From: Phycisphaerales bacterium UBA2421 | GTDB taxonomy: Bacteria; Planctomycetota; Phycisphaerae; Tepidisphaerales; Tepidisphaeraceae | Assembly (NCBI GenBank): GCA_002343075.1 | Contig: DDRH01000067.1 | Coordinates: forward strand, 310,915-374,914 | Length of the DNA stretch: 64,000 nt | Direction of reading: 5' to 3' | Part shown: in pieces, positions 38,856 to 46,539 of the stretch | Layout of the letters: the number at the start of each line of letters is the position of its first letter | Position numbering within the stretch: position 1 is the stretch's first letter | Program-made: the position numbers and the translations under genes | Notes under the pieces: generated by a model | Told to the model about the DNA's origin: nothing | Databases searched by the model: none | Seen by the model: only the letters and a program-made list of their open reading frames with translations

Positions 38856-39590
38856 CTAGCCGCCAATGGCAAAACGTCGCAGCAAGACGATCGATATGTC
38901 GTAACTCGCGTGTGCACCTACAGTTATGCCAAATCCGCGGAAAATGAAGATCACCCCAAAAAAAATTCCGGCCAGTGTGCGAAACACCATAGATCGCCAC
39001 TCGAACCCTTCATGACCCCAGTAATGGTATAGGCTGAACAATGCAGCCGATAACAAAATTGCGGTCGGAATCGCGATTTTTGATGCAATGCGAAGCACGT
39101 CTGTGAACAGCATGACCAGCAGCGTCATGCCGATGAGGCGGAAGACCAACTCTTCGTAAACCCCCGCGCCAATTGCCAAAACGACCCATTCCGTGTCACT
39201 GCGCGTCAACCCCCACATCGGAAGGTGCTGCGGCAGCGCCATGCCGAGGGCCAGCAAGGGGGCAGCTAGAATCACGCTCTCGACGGTCATCCCTGCGTAG
39301 ACGAGCGGCTTGGGCCGCCATGGGTCTTTCCTGACGATATGCGACGCGAGCAGAATTCCCACCACCGCCAGCGCCGGGAGCATCGCACCGGTTGCGCCAA
39401 ACCAGAGAAAGAACTTTTGCATCATCGCAAATGCTACGATCTGCGACGCGACCGCGTCCGGTTGGACATGATGCAGGTAGCGAACACCGAGTTCGTATGC
39501 CGCAATAAGGGGTAATACGAACAACAGGCTGTGGTAGGGCAGCTCGGACAGCCGAAAATATCCGGCCCGCACCGCCGCTTGCTCACTCAC
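38856..39590 (-). CDS. CPBP-family intramembrane metalloprotease
   Basis: 244 residues with about seven hydrophobic segments. The CPBP (Abi/CAAX protease) motifs are present: GVYEELVFR (EExxxR), FSLYHYWGHEG and the terminal GAHASYD His. Members cleave membrane-bound substrates or confer self-immunity. The start overlaps the stop of fliM (ATGA), so it is translated with fliM. Confidence 0.9.
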   Translation of the reverse strand: MSEQAAVRAGYFRLSELPYHSLLFVLPLIAAYELGVRYLHHVQPDAVASQIVAFAMMQKFFLWFGATGAMLPALAVVGILLASHIVRKDPWRPKPLVYAGMTVESVILAAPLLALGMALPQHLPMWGLTRSDTEWVVLAIGAGVYEELVFRLIGMTLLVMLFTDVLRIASKIAIPTAILLSAALFSLYHYWGHEGFEWRSMVFRTLAGIFFGVIFIFRGFGITVGAHASYDISIVLLRRFAIGG

Positions 39591-40636
39591 GCCGCCGCCC
39601 CCGACACGGCCCCCGCCGGCTTGTCTTCCTGTTCTTCGACCACGCGTGTGACGCGCACCGACTTCTGCCCCCTAAACTGCCCCACTTGCCCATAGAACTT
39701 CCTGCGGCCCTCGATTTCCACCCATACATCGCTCTCAATTGCATGTTGCGTGGTAATCAAGTCGCCCGGCTGCAGGGCAATCAACTCGTTGAGCGTCATC
39801 GTCGTGCGTGCCAAGAACGTCCGCAACTCCAGCGGTGCAATACTCACGCTCTTGCGCAGCCGCCGACCCTGATCGGTCGAATCGCCCTTCCTCTGGTAGG
39901 TAAACCAACTCTGCTGCGCGAGGATTCCCATGATGGGTTCCAGCAGATTATACGGAATGCAAAGGCTCATCGTGCCGGCGCGATTACCCATCTTCAGCTC
40001 AAAGCCGATGACCACCACCGTCTCATTAGGCGGCACAATCTGCACAAGCTGCGGGTTGGACTCGAAATCCTGCACGGAAAAGGTGCAAGGCGTGAGGTTG
40101 CTCCAGGCCTCGCTCAGTTGGGCTGTCGCGCGATCGGTGATGCGCTGTACCAGCCGCTGTTCGATCTGGGTCAGTGGCCGTTGCGGAATGAACAAATCTG
40201 CATTGCTCCCGCCGAGCAGGCGATCGATCACGGGATAGATGATCAGCGGGCTGATTTCCAGGCAAAGCTGGCTGTCGAGTTGCTCGGCTTTTAGCAGGTT
40301 AAAACAGGTCGGGTTGGGCAAGGAGTGGATAAACTCGCTGTAGGTGAGCTGCTCGATGTGCGCCACCGACACTTCAATGATTGTGCGCAGATATCCCGAG
40401 AGCGCAGCCCCGAAGTTTCTGGCGAACGATTCATGCAGCGCCTCGAGTGCGCGCATCTGCTCTTTGCTCACGCGCTCGGGTCGTTTGAAGTCGTACGCCG
40501 CGACTGACACCGGCGCGGCACCGCCGCCGTCACCACTGTCTGACCGCTGTTCGGCCAGGGGCGGCGCACTCATAGAGCCGCTGTCTACCGCAGCAAGCAG
40601 CGCATCAACCTCTGATTGATCCAGTACGTCCGTCAC
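39587..40636 (-). CDS. fliM: Flagellar motor switch protein FliM
   Basis: The GTG start is preferred because AGGGAGGT lies seven bases upstream; an ATG seven codons earlier overlaps that ribosome site. About 349 residues. The N-terminus VLDQSEVDALLAAVDSG is the CheY-binding motif; a Pro/Ala linker, the central CheC-like domain (ALEALHESFARNFGAALSGYLR) and the C-terminal FliN-like domain (LNELIALQPGDLI) follow. It forms the C-ring that reverses flagellar rotation. No other flagellar gene is in the window. Confidence 0.93.
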   Translation of the reverse strand: MTDVLDQSEVDALLAAVDSGSMSAPPLAEQRSDSGDGGGAAPVSVAAYDFKRPERVSKEQMRALEALHESFARNFGAALSGYLRTIIEVSVAHIEQLTYSEFIHSLPNPTCFNLLKAEQLDSQLCLEISPLIIYPVIDRLLGGSNADLFIPQRPLTQIEQRLVQRITDRATAQLSEAWSNLTPCTFSVQDFESNPQLVQIVPPNETVVVIGFELKMGNRAGTMSLCIPYNLLEPIMGILAQQSWFTYQRKGDSTDQGRRLRKSVSIAPLELRTFLARTTMTLNELIALQPGDLITTQHAIESDVWVEIEGRRKFYGQVGQFRGQKSVRVTRVVEEQEDKPAGAVSGAAA

Positions 40637-40812
40637 GCAGCGACCTCCCTGTCGCAATGCAAACCCGGCCGAGCCACAACAAGATTATCGGACGCAGCCG
40701 GGCCGACGCTTGAATCCATCCAAGCACGATTCCGGCCCGATCGCGCGCCCTTCCGATTAAGACGGGCCGCAAGCCTCTCGATAACAGTAACAGATTCTCG
40801 ACGTAAATCACT

Positions 40813-42183
40813 ATGAATAGCGACTTTAGCCCGACGTTCGATCAATCCATCGCCCATCAGCGCCGCGCCGCGCGCGTTCTGCCCGGCGGCGCGCACACTT
40901 ACGCCAAGGGCGACGACCAGTTTCCCGAGGGCATGTGCCCCGTCATTGTCCGCGGGAAGGGTTGCCGGGTGGCCGACAAAGACGGCAACGAATTCATCGA
41001 ATATGGAGCGGGTGTGCGGTCGATCACACTTGGCCACGGCTTTAAGCCCGTCTGCGATGCCGCATATCGCCTGAGCCTCGCCGGCATGAACTTTGTGCGT
41101 CCCGCCAATATCGAACTCATTGCCGCCGAGAAGATGTTGCAGGTCATCCGCGGCGCGGACATGGTGAAGTTCGGCAAGAATGGTAGTGACGCCGTCACCG
41201 CCGCCGTCAAAGTCGCCCGGGCACACACGGGCCGCGACATGGTTGCGGTGTGCGGTGATCATCCATTCTTCAGCGTTCACGACTGGTTCATCGGCAGCAC
41301 GCCAATGGACTCCGGGGTGCCGCGCTACGCCCGCGGGTTGACGCTGAAGTTCAAGTACAACGACCTTGCGAGCGTGGAACAGTTGTTTGAGTCATACCCG
41401 AACAAGATCGCCTGCGTCATCCTCGAACCCGAAGCCGGCGAACCACCGAAGCAAATGTTTCTGCACCGCCTGCGCGACTTGGCCCACCGACATGGCGCGC
41501 TGTTCATACTAGATGAGACCATTACCGGCTTCCGCTGGCACCTCGGCGGCGGGCAGGCGATGTATCACATCGACCCCGACCTCTCGACGTTCGGCAAAGC
41601 CATGGCCAACGGCTACCCGGTTTCGGCGCTGTGCGGCAAACGTGAGTTCATGAAGCTCACCGGGATCGAACACAACGATCGAGAACGATGCTTCGCGATG
41701 TCGCTCACCCACGGCGGGGAAACCGCTTCGCTCGCGGCGTTCATCCGCACCGCGCAGATCTATCAGACGCGCAACATCGTCGAAACCCTGCACCGCCAGG
41801 GCCAGCGCCTGCTTGACGGCGTGACGCGCGAGATCCGGCGCGCCGGCGTGGCAGACTATTTCAAGGTGTCCGGCCGACCCTGCCTGCTGCTCTTTGCCAC
41901 GCTTGATGAAAACAAGATGCGCAGCCAGCCATTCCGCACACTCTTCCTGCAGGAGCTAATGCGCCGAGGCGTGCTGGCGCCCAACTTCGCCGTCAATGCG
42001 TCGCACTCTGATGCCGACATCGATCAGACCATTCAAGCGGTCGGCGAATCGCTCAACATCTACGCGCGCGCGTTGGAAGACGGCGTAGAAAAGTACCTCG
42101 CCGGCCGAGCGGTCTCACCAGTCTTCCGCAAGTACAACACCGCCCCGCCGCTACAACTTCCCGCGCGACGCGAGGTGGCGTGA
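40813..42183 (+). CDS. Class III aminotransferase, glutamate-1-semialdehyde aminomutase-like
   Basis: 456 residues. The PLP lysine is in TFGKAMANGYPVSALCG, and ILDETITGFRWHLGG carries the cofactor Asp. The N-terminus LPGGAHTYAKGDDQFPEG and the overall pattern follow glutamate-1-semialdehyde 2,1-aminomutase and related sugar or polyketide aminotransferases. The C-terminus has about 30 extra residues. No haem genes adjoin, so assignment as HemL is not safe; a role in modified-sugar synthesis is an alternative. Confidence 0.8.
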   Translation: MNSDFSPTFDQSIAHQRRAARVLPGGAHTYAKGDDQFPEGMCPVIVRGKGCRVADKDGNEFIEYGAGVRSITLGHGFKPVCDAAYRLSLAGMNFVRPANIELIAAEKMLQVIRGADMVKFGKNGSDAVTAAVKVARAHTGRDMVAVCGDHPFFSVHDWFIGSTPMDSGVPRYARGLTLKFKYNDLASVEQLFESYPNKIACVILEPEAGEPPKQMFLHRLRDLAHRHGALFILDETITGFRWHLGGGQAMYHIDPDLSTFGKAMANGYPVSALCGKREFMKLTGIEHNDRERCFAMSLTHGGETASLAAFIRTAQIYQTRNIVETLHRQGQRLLDGVTREIRRAGVADYFKVSGRPCLLLFATLDENKMRSQPFRTLFLQELMRRGVLAPNFAVNASHSDADIDQTIQAVGESLNIYARALEDGVEKYLAGRAVSPVFRKYNTAPPLQLPARREVA

Positions 42184-42201
42184 TCGGCGCGGGTTGAGCC
42201 A

Positions 42202-42344
42202 TCACGGCAGATATATAACCGGCCCCTTCTCCACCGCCGGGCCGCCTGCGTCCCAGCCGCCGCCGAGGGCTTTGTAGAGGGCGACCAGGTTCGTGGAGAC
42301 GGTCTGGTCGCTGGTGACGAATTGGCTTTCGACGTCGAGCAGGC
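42202..42344 (-). pseudogene. Duplicated 3'-terminal fragment of the efflux outer-membrane gene (direct repeat copy 1)
   Basis: This 143-bp stretch repeats, with only a handful of substitutions, the last 47 codons plus stop of the outer-membrane efflux gene at 42,885-43,027, in the same orientation. Read on the minus strand it still encodes the family C-terminus ending VIYLP-stop. The match ends abruptly at 42,344. It marks one edge of the toxin-antitoxin cassette. Confidence 0.9.
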
Positions 42345-42357
42345 GGTGTCGCCGCCG

Positions 42358-42615
42358 TCAGTATGCCTCACGGCGGTTCGCAATAGACAACACGAACACT
42401 TTTTTCCCGGCGTCGTCGATACGGTAAATCACACGCCAGACACCGACGCGAAATCGTGACAAGCCCGCGTATTCGCCCGCGAGCCGCTTAATGTTGTTGT
42501 GGCGACGTGGATCGCGCTCTAAAACCGTAAAACAGTGCACGAGTTTGCTCGCCAAGGGCCTGTCGGCATCTGCGAAAAACTCGCGTGCTTCCGGAGAGAG
42601 TATGACCTCATACAT
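42358..42615 (-). CDS. RelE/ParE-superfamily toxin
   Basis: 85 residues, normal for the family. The C-terminal core LSRFRVGVWRVIYRIDD, then VFVLSIANRREAY, is the typical RelE/ParE β-sheet with basic residues. Such toxins cleave ribosome-bound mRNA (RelE) or poison gyrase (ParE); the sequence does not decide between them. Its start overlaps the antitoxin stop by 8 bp, the standard order antitoxin-toxin. The pair is bracketed by a 143-bp direct repeat. Confidence 0.9.
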   Translation of the reverse strand: MYEVILSPEAREFFADADRPLASKLVHCFTVLERDPRRHNNIKRLAGEYAGLSRFRVGVWRVIYRIDDAGKKVFVLSIANRREAY

Positions 42616-42799
42616 CCGACCGAACCTTACGCCAGCTTACCCCTTTGCCCGCCGCGATCGCCTTTTCCGCCGCGCTGAGGCGTTTGGCAAGCCCCGGACG
42701 GATCAGGAAGTCAACATAGTCGGCCAACGACTCAAGTCGCGCCGGCGGCAGCTTATCGACCGCTTTCTTTATCTCCCGGCGAAGTTCGGTGGTACTCAT
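42608..42799 (-). CDS. Antitoxin of the RelE/ParE-type module
   Basis: 63 residues: a helical N-terminal part (IKKAVDKLPPARLESLADYVDFL) resembling short antitoxins that precede RelE/ParE toxins, and a basic, less ordered tail (GKGVSWRKVRSDV) for toxin neutralisation. A TAGAAT box lies seven bases before the ATG, so a leaderless transcript is possible. Antitoxin-toxin complexes usually repress their own promoter. Confidence 0.85.
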   Translation of the reverse strand: MSTTELRREIKKAVDKLPPARLESLADYVDFLIRPGLAKRLSAAEKAIAAGKGVSWRKVRSDV

Positions 42800-42884
42800 G
42801 ACACGATTCTATGCTGAATGTCGTCCGCCGGCTAACCGAAAAGCATGGAACAGTACACGGGGCAGATTTACCGAAACATTACTG

Positions 42885-43027
42885 TCACGGCAGATAAATC
42901 ACCGGCCCCTTATCCACCGCCGGGCCGCCTGCGTCCCAGCCGCCGCCGAGGGCTTTGTAGAGGGCGACGAGGTTCGTGGAGACGGTCTGGTCGCTGGTGA
43001 CGAATTGGCTTTCGACGTCGAGCAGGC
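42885..43027 (-). repeat. Direct repeat copy 2 (parental 3' end of efflux outer-membrane gene)
   Basis: This is the intact counterpart of the 42,202-42,344 fragment. Differences are confined to the few bases around the stop (tataac versus aatcac), one base in ttctcc/ttatcc and one in accagg/acgagg. The two copies flank the toxin-antitoxin pair in direct orientation. Confidence 0.95.
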
Positions 43028-44387
43028 TTCTCTGGGCGTCGAGCACGTCTTGAAACGGGGTCAGCCCCTGCCGATACAACTGGTCGGCCAAGTCGACCGC
43101 GCGCTGACTCGAGCTCACCGCGGCTGCGAGGCTCGCGCGGCGCTCCTGCTCTCGGCGATACGAACCCATCGCGTTCTCAACTTCTTCCAGCGAGAGCAGA
43201 ACGGTTTGATCATAAAAACGCAGCGTCTGTTCGCGGCGGGCTTCCTGTGCCTTGATGTTTCCCTGCACGCGGCCGAAGTTGAGCAATTGCCACCGCATCG
43301 ATGGGCCGATGCCCCAGCCGAAGCTGTCTTCGTCGAACAGGCTCTTGATATTCCGCGACGTGTAACCGAAATCGCCGGTGATGCTGAACCGCGGGAACAA
43401 ATCGGCGACCGCTACGCCGATGCGCGCAGTCTCCGCGGCCACGTTGCGCTCGGCGCGGCGAATGTCGGGCCGGCGGCGCAGCAGTTCGCTCGGCAACCCC
43501 GCGGGGATCGTCGGCGCCGCTTGCGGAATCGCCTTGATATCCGACAGTTCATCCTTCAGCGTCTCAGGGTTGGAACCACACAAAACGCTGATGCGGCGAA
43601 TCGCCTGGCGTACCTGATCCTGCAGCGGCGGGATCTGCGAGCGCGTGGTGAGCGCCTGCGCCTCAGCGCGAGCCACGTCCAGATCGCTGGTAAGGCCGGC
43701 GCGGAATCGGCTGCGCGTCAAATCGAGGGTCTGGTCCTGTGTTTGCAGGTTCTTCTCAACAATGATCAGTTGCCGCTGCGCGCCTCGGAGAATGATGTAG
43801 TTTCGCGCAACATCACTGACAAGGGTGATGAGCACGTCGCGTTGATCTTCGATGATCGCACCAAAATCGGCATCGGATGCTTCGATCGAGCGGCGCACCC
43901 CGCCGAAGATGTCGATCTCCCAGGAAGCATCGAAGCCGGCCGACCAGTTATGGCGGTCGGGGTCGCTCGCGAAACCGCTGGCACCCGAGCCGAGGCCGTC
44001 CTCATTGCTGCCGCGGCGGTCATGGCGATAGCCAGCCTTGCCGTCCAATGCCGGGAACAACCCGGATTTGCTGCCAATGTAAAGCGCACGTCCCTCCTGC
44101 ACCCGTGCCGCTGCAATCTTCAGGTCGTTGTTGCCGGCGACGGCTCGGTCGATCAGCGCAGTGAGTTGCGGATCATCGAACACTTCCCACCACGATCCGA
44201 GCGTTGAAGGCTGAGTGGCCGGCTGTGTCGAAGCGGCGCTCTCGCCGTAGGCTAATGGAGTTTCGACGCTCGGAGGAGCATAGTTCGGCCCGACCGCACA
44301 CCCCCCCACCGCAAGCACGAGTGACCCACCGACGGACCAGGCTGCAATTCGATTCACAGGCATGTTGGTAAAATCCTTCCGATTCAC
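42885..44387 (-). CDS. NodT-type outer-membrane efflux lipoprotein (RND/MFS partner)
   Basis: 500 residues. The N-terminus has a lipoprotein signal with lipobox VGGC followed by AVGPNYAPPSVETP, the NodT-family start. Two OEP repeats follow: WWEVFDDPQLTALIDRAVAGNNDLKIAAARV and LARSRF/LYRQGLTPFQDVLDAQRSL type segments, which form the trimeric channel. It lies 57 bp after the HlyD-type adaptor remnant, so the two belonged to one efflux system. Its 3' end was copied next to the toxin-antitoxin pair. Confidence 0.93.
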   Translation of the reverse strand: MNRKDFTNMPVNRIAAWSVGGSLVLAVGGCAVGPNYAPPSVETPLAYGESAASTQPATQPSTLGSWWEVFDDPQLTALIDRAVAGNNDLKIAAARVQEGRALYIGSKSGLFPALDGKAGYRHDRRGSNEDGLGSGASGFASDPDRHNWSAGFDASWEIDIFGGVRRSIEASDADFGAIIEDQRDVLITLVSDVARNYIILRGAQRQLIIVEKNLQTQDQTLDLTRSRFRAGLTSDLDVARAEAQALTTRSQIPPLQDQVRQAIRRISVLCGSNPETLKDELSDIKAIPQAAPTIPAGLPSELLRRRPDIRRAERNVAAETARIGVAVADLFPRFSITGDFGYTSRNIKSLFDEDSFGWGIGPSMRWQLLNFGRVQGNIKAQEARREQTLRFYDQTVLLSLEEVENAMGSYRREQERRASLAAAVSSSQRAVDLADQLYRQGLTPFQDVLDAQRSLLDVESQFVTSDQTVSTNLVALYKALGGGWDAGGPAVDKGPVIYLP

Positions 44388-44444
44388 TTCTTCAAGCCCG
44401 CACGTTGCGCGGGCTGGAGATCATAGTGATGCAAGTCGTGGAAC

Positions 44445-44927
44445 CTAATCTGGTGCACCCGCTGCGCTCCCGGCGACTTTCCCCACCACCTTGGTTGTGG
44501 TGGCACCGCCGACCGGTGGCGCTTCGATGAAAACATCCATCTGCTGGCCCACATATACCGGGATGGCACTTCGCTCGAACGCATAAAGGACCTGGAGCAC
44601 GCGGGTGTCCACCCGCTCGGTGCTCTCGCCGGTAAGACTTCTTTTCGGCACAACGTACGGCTCGACACGAACGAATTCGCAAAGCGTCGATAGTTCGCTG
44701 TTGCCCCGCAGAAACGCCTTGGCGCGGGCGTCGGTCTTCAGCCGCCAGGCGTCATTCTCATCGACATCGACGCGCACATGCAGCTTTGCGGTATCGCCAA
44801 GCAACATCAGCGGCTGCGCCATGACCCCCGCCGCTGCGAACTCACCTGCGCGGACTTTCACCTGCAACACCTGGCAATCGACCGGCGCCCGCACGAGCGT
44901 GCGATCGATCAGCTTCTGAATCGCCGC
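44445..44927 (-). CDS. HlyD-family efflux adaptor, N-terminus lost at the junction
   Basis: About 160 C-terminal residues are left, from AAIQKLIDRTLVRAPVDC to the end. The lipoyl/barrel-sandwich half-motif RTLVRAPVDCQVLQVKVRAGE and the β-barrel (LHVRVDVDENDAWRL) are typical of periplasmic adaptors. The reading frame stays open beyond the junction but turns into Arg-rich antisense of the neighbouring gene, so it is not a fusion. It would link an inner-membrane pump to the NodT-type channel. The start and about half of the protein are missing. Confidence 0.85.
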   Translation of the reverse strand, partial: AAIQKLIDRTLVRAPVDCQVLQVKVRAGEFAAAGVMAQPLMLLGDTAKLHVRVDVDENDAWRLKTDARAKAFLRGNSELSTLCEFVRVEPYVVPKRSLTGESTERVDTRVLQVLYAFERSAIPVYVGQQMDVFIEAPPVGGATTTKVVGKVAGSAAGAPD

Positions 44928-44940
44928 GCCCCCCGCCGCG
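44920..44940. other. Junction of two unrelated genomic backgrounds
   Basis: Here the moderately G/C-rich planctomycete-like sequence changes abruptly to very G/C-rich myxobacterial-like sequence. A 5'-truncated HlyD gene meets a 3'-truncated MMACHC-like gene in the same orientation. No transposase, integrase, tRNA or terminal repeat lies at the seam; only a short G/C-rich stretch (ccgcgccccccgccgcgg) straddles it. Confidence 0.85.
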
Positions 44941-45277
44941 GCGGCGGCTCGGGCGCGAACCTCAGCTCCGCGCGGGGCCGCGGCGACCAGGGCGCGAGCG
45001 CCGCCTCGACGGCCTCGGTCACCACGCGCGTGACGTGCGCGTCGACCGGATCGTCGTCTCCCCGCGCGACGGCGTCGCGCACGTGCGGCCACAGCGCGCG
45101 CGAGTTGCCGAGGACGACGACGAGCGCGCGCGGCCGACCGACGTCGGGCAACCGGTAGTCCGCCGGCACGACCGCGTCGTAGTCGGCCTGCGCGCACGCC
45201 GCGCACAGATCGACGCCACCCGCGGCGCACCGTCGCGCGATCTCCGCCGCGATCACCTGGTACACCGCCGAGCTCAC
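44936..45277 (-). CDS. MMACHC (CblC)-like protein, C-terminus lost at the junction
   Basis: A GTG start overlaps the stop of the LamG gene (GTGA), so the two genes are coupled. Only about 114 residues remain. The run LPDVGRPRALVVVLGNSRALWPHV, then DDPVDAHVTRVV, resembles the N-terminal domain of MMACHC, the cobalamin-processing flavoprotein, and related epoxyqueuosine-reductase-like proteins. It contains CAAC. The substrate cannot be fixed from a fragment. Confidence 0.55.
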
Positions 45278-46071
45278 TGCGTTCGCGCCGCCGCCGCGGC
45301 GAGCTGGTCGTCGCTCCGCGCGCTCGCCCACACCCGCACCTCGTCCATCGCGCCGGTGAGCGGGTCGTTGGCGCCCGCCGGCGTGCAGTCCTGCCCGACG
45401 TTGACGCCGTCGAGGCCCGTCGTCGGGGCCGGCACCTGCCGGTTCACCGTCCCGAACAGCGCGCCGTCGACGTGGATGCGGAACGTCAGGCTGTCGAACA
45501 CGCACGCGACGTGGGTCCACGTGTTCATCGCGATCGTCGGTCCGCTCACCGTGCTGCCGCTCAGCGTGCAGTACGGGCGCATGTTGCTGCCGAGCCACAT
45601 GCCCCACTGGCCGTTGTTGTCCATGATCCCGGCGCGGTTGCCGGGCGTCTCCGCGACGAGGACGAACGCCTCCATCGTGAGCGCGGTCGTGACGTCGAGC
45701 GCCGGGCTCTCCGCGGCGTGGAGGTCACTCGTGCTCGAGAGCTGCACCGCCGCGCCGACGCGCCCCGGCCCGAAGCCGAGGTTCGCGGCGCGGTCGACGA
45801 CGACGCCGGCGCCGGCCTCGTCGATCGCGCCCTCCTCGAACGTCAGGCAGAGTCGCAGGTCCGGGTCCTCGCGATCGCAGAACGGGCGGGCGGTCACGTC
45901 GGCGTCGATCCCCGCCGGTGCGTCGACGGCGACGTCGGCGTCGGGGTCGTCGTCGCCCCCGCCCCCGCCCGCGGGCGAGAAACCGCACGTCGCGAGCCCC
46001 AGGGCCAGGGTCGCTTTGACGGCGACCCCGAGACCTGCTCGAATGATCCTCGTGCGCTCCGCGGTGATCAC
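45274..46071 (-). CDS. LamG/concanavalin-like lipoprotein
   Basis: 265 residues from a GTG start. The signal sequence ends with LATC-GFS (lipobox), followed by a Gly and Asp/Ala/Pro-rich linker of about 30 residues. The rest is a LamG jelly roll: LCLTFEEGAIDE, LTMEAFVLVAETPGNRAGI, NTWTHVACVFDSLTFRIHVDG and GAMDEVRVWASAR. Such domains bind carbohydrates or proteins at the cell surface. Its 5' end overlaps the divergent lipoprotein gene by 29 bp. Confidence 0.85.
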   Translation of the reverse strand: MITAERTRIIRAGLGVAVKATLALGLATCGFSPAGGGGGDDDPDADVAVDAPAGIDADVTARPFCDREDPDLRLCLTFEEGAIDEAGAGVVVDRAANLGFGPGRVGAAVQLSSTSDLHAAESPALDVTTALTMEAFVLVAETPGNRAGIMDNNGQWGMWLGSNMRPYCTLSGSTVSGPTIAMNTWTHVACVFDSLTFRIHVDGALFGTVNRQVPAPTTGLDGVNVGQDCTPAGANDPLTGAMDEVRVWASARSDDQLAAAAARTQ

Positions 46072-46537
46072 GATCGCATTGGCCCTGTGCGTTCCCGCCA
46101 GCGTACCTGGTTGCGGCGGCGAGAACTACAGCGCCATCGACGATCCGCGCGGTGAGGTGAACGGGAGGTCGTTCGAGTTCGTGAGCACCAAGCCCGACGG
46201 CACCGAGTGGACGTTCCGCATCCGCGGCAACTCGATGTGGGTCGGCTTCGTCGAGAAGACCAAGTCGGGAGAGCTCGGCGCGATCCAGCTCTCGACCAAG
46301 GAGCGCAAGAAGCTCTGGGAGCTCATCGACATGGTCGACGTCGGCGGCCGCAAGAAGGGCAAGCCCGACGAGGAGCACGGGACCGTCATCATGCGCATGC
46401 GCGAGGTCGACGAGGGCGAGCACGAGGCGCGCACCGTGCACGTGTCGCGCCGCACCGAGGACGAGGACGTGATCGCGCTCGCCAACTACATGATCGACCT
46501 CGTCGAGAAGCACAAGAAGGTCTCGCCCGCGTTCTGA
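46043..46537 (+). CDS. Small lipoprotein of unknown function
   Basis: 164 residues. Signal peptide MILVRSAVITIALAL with a likely lipobox SVPGC. The mature part is short, charged and β-rich: FEFVSTKPDGTEWTFRIRGNSMWVGF, then a Lys/Glu-rich helical tail. No family recognised. Its 5' end overlaps the divergent LamG gene; an internal GTG at 46,052 would shorten the overlap. The next gene starts 2 bp after its stop. Confidence 0.7.
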   Translation: MILVRSAVITIALALCVPASVPGCGGENYSAIDDPRGEVNGRSFEFVSTKPDGTEWTFRIRGNSMWVGFVEKTKSGELGAIQLSTKERKKLWELIDMVDVGGRKKGKPDEEHGTVIMRMREVDEGEHEARTVHVSRRTEDEDVIALANYMIDLVEKHKKVSPAF

Positions 46538-46539
46538 CC

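Noticed and set aside
44900-44960. A transposon or integron at the seam
   Set aside because: No transposase or integrase, no terminal inverted repeat and no target-site duplication were found.
44445-45230. One continuous frame suggesting a fusion of HlyD with an upstream protein
   Set aside because: The upstream part is Arg/Ala noise and antisense to nothing conserved in that frame; the MMACHC-like frame fits better, so the frame merely runs through the seam.
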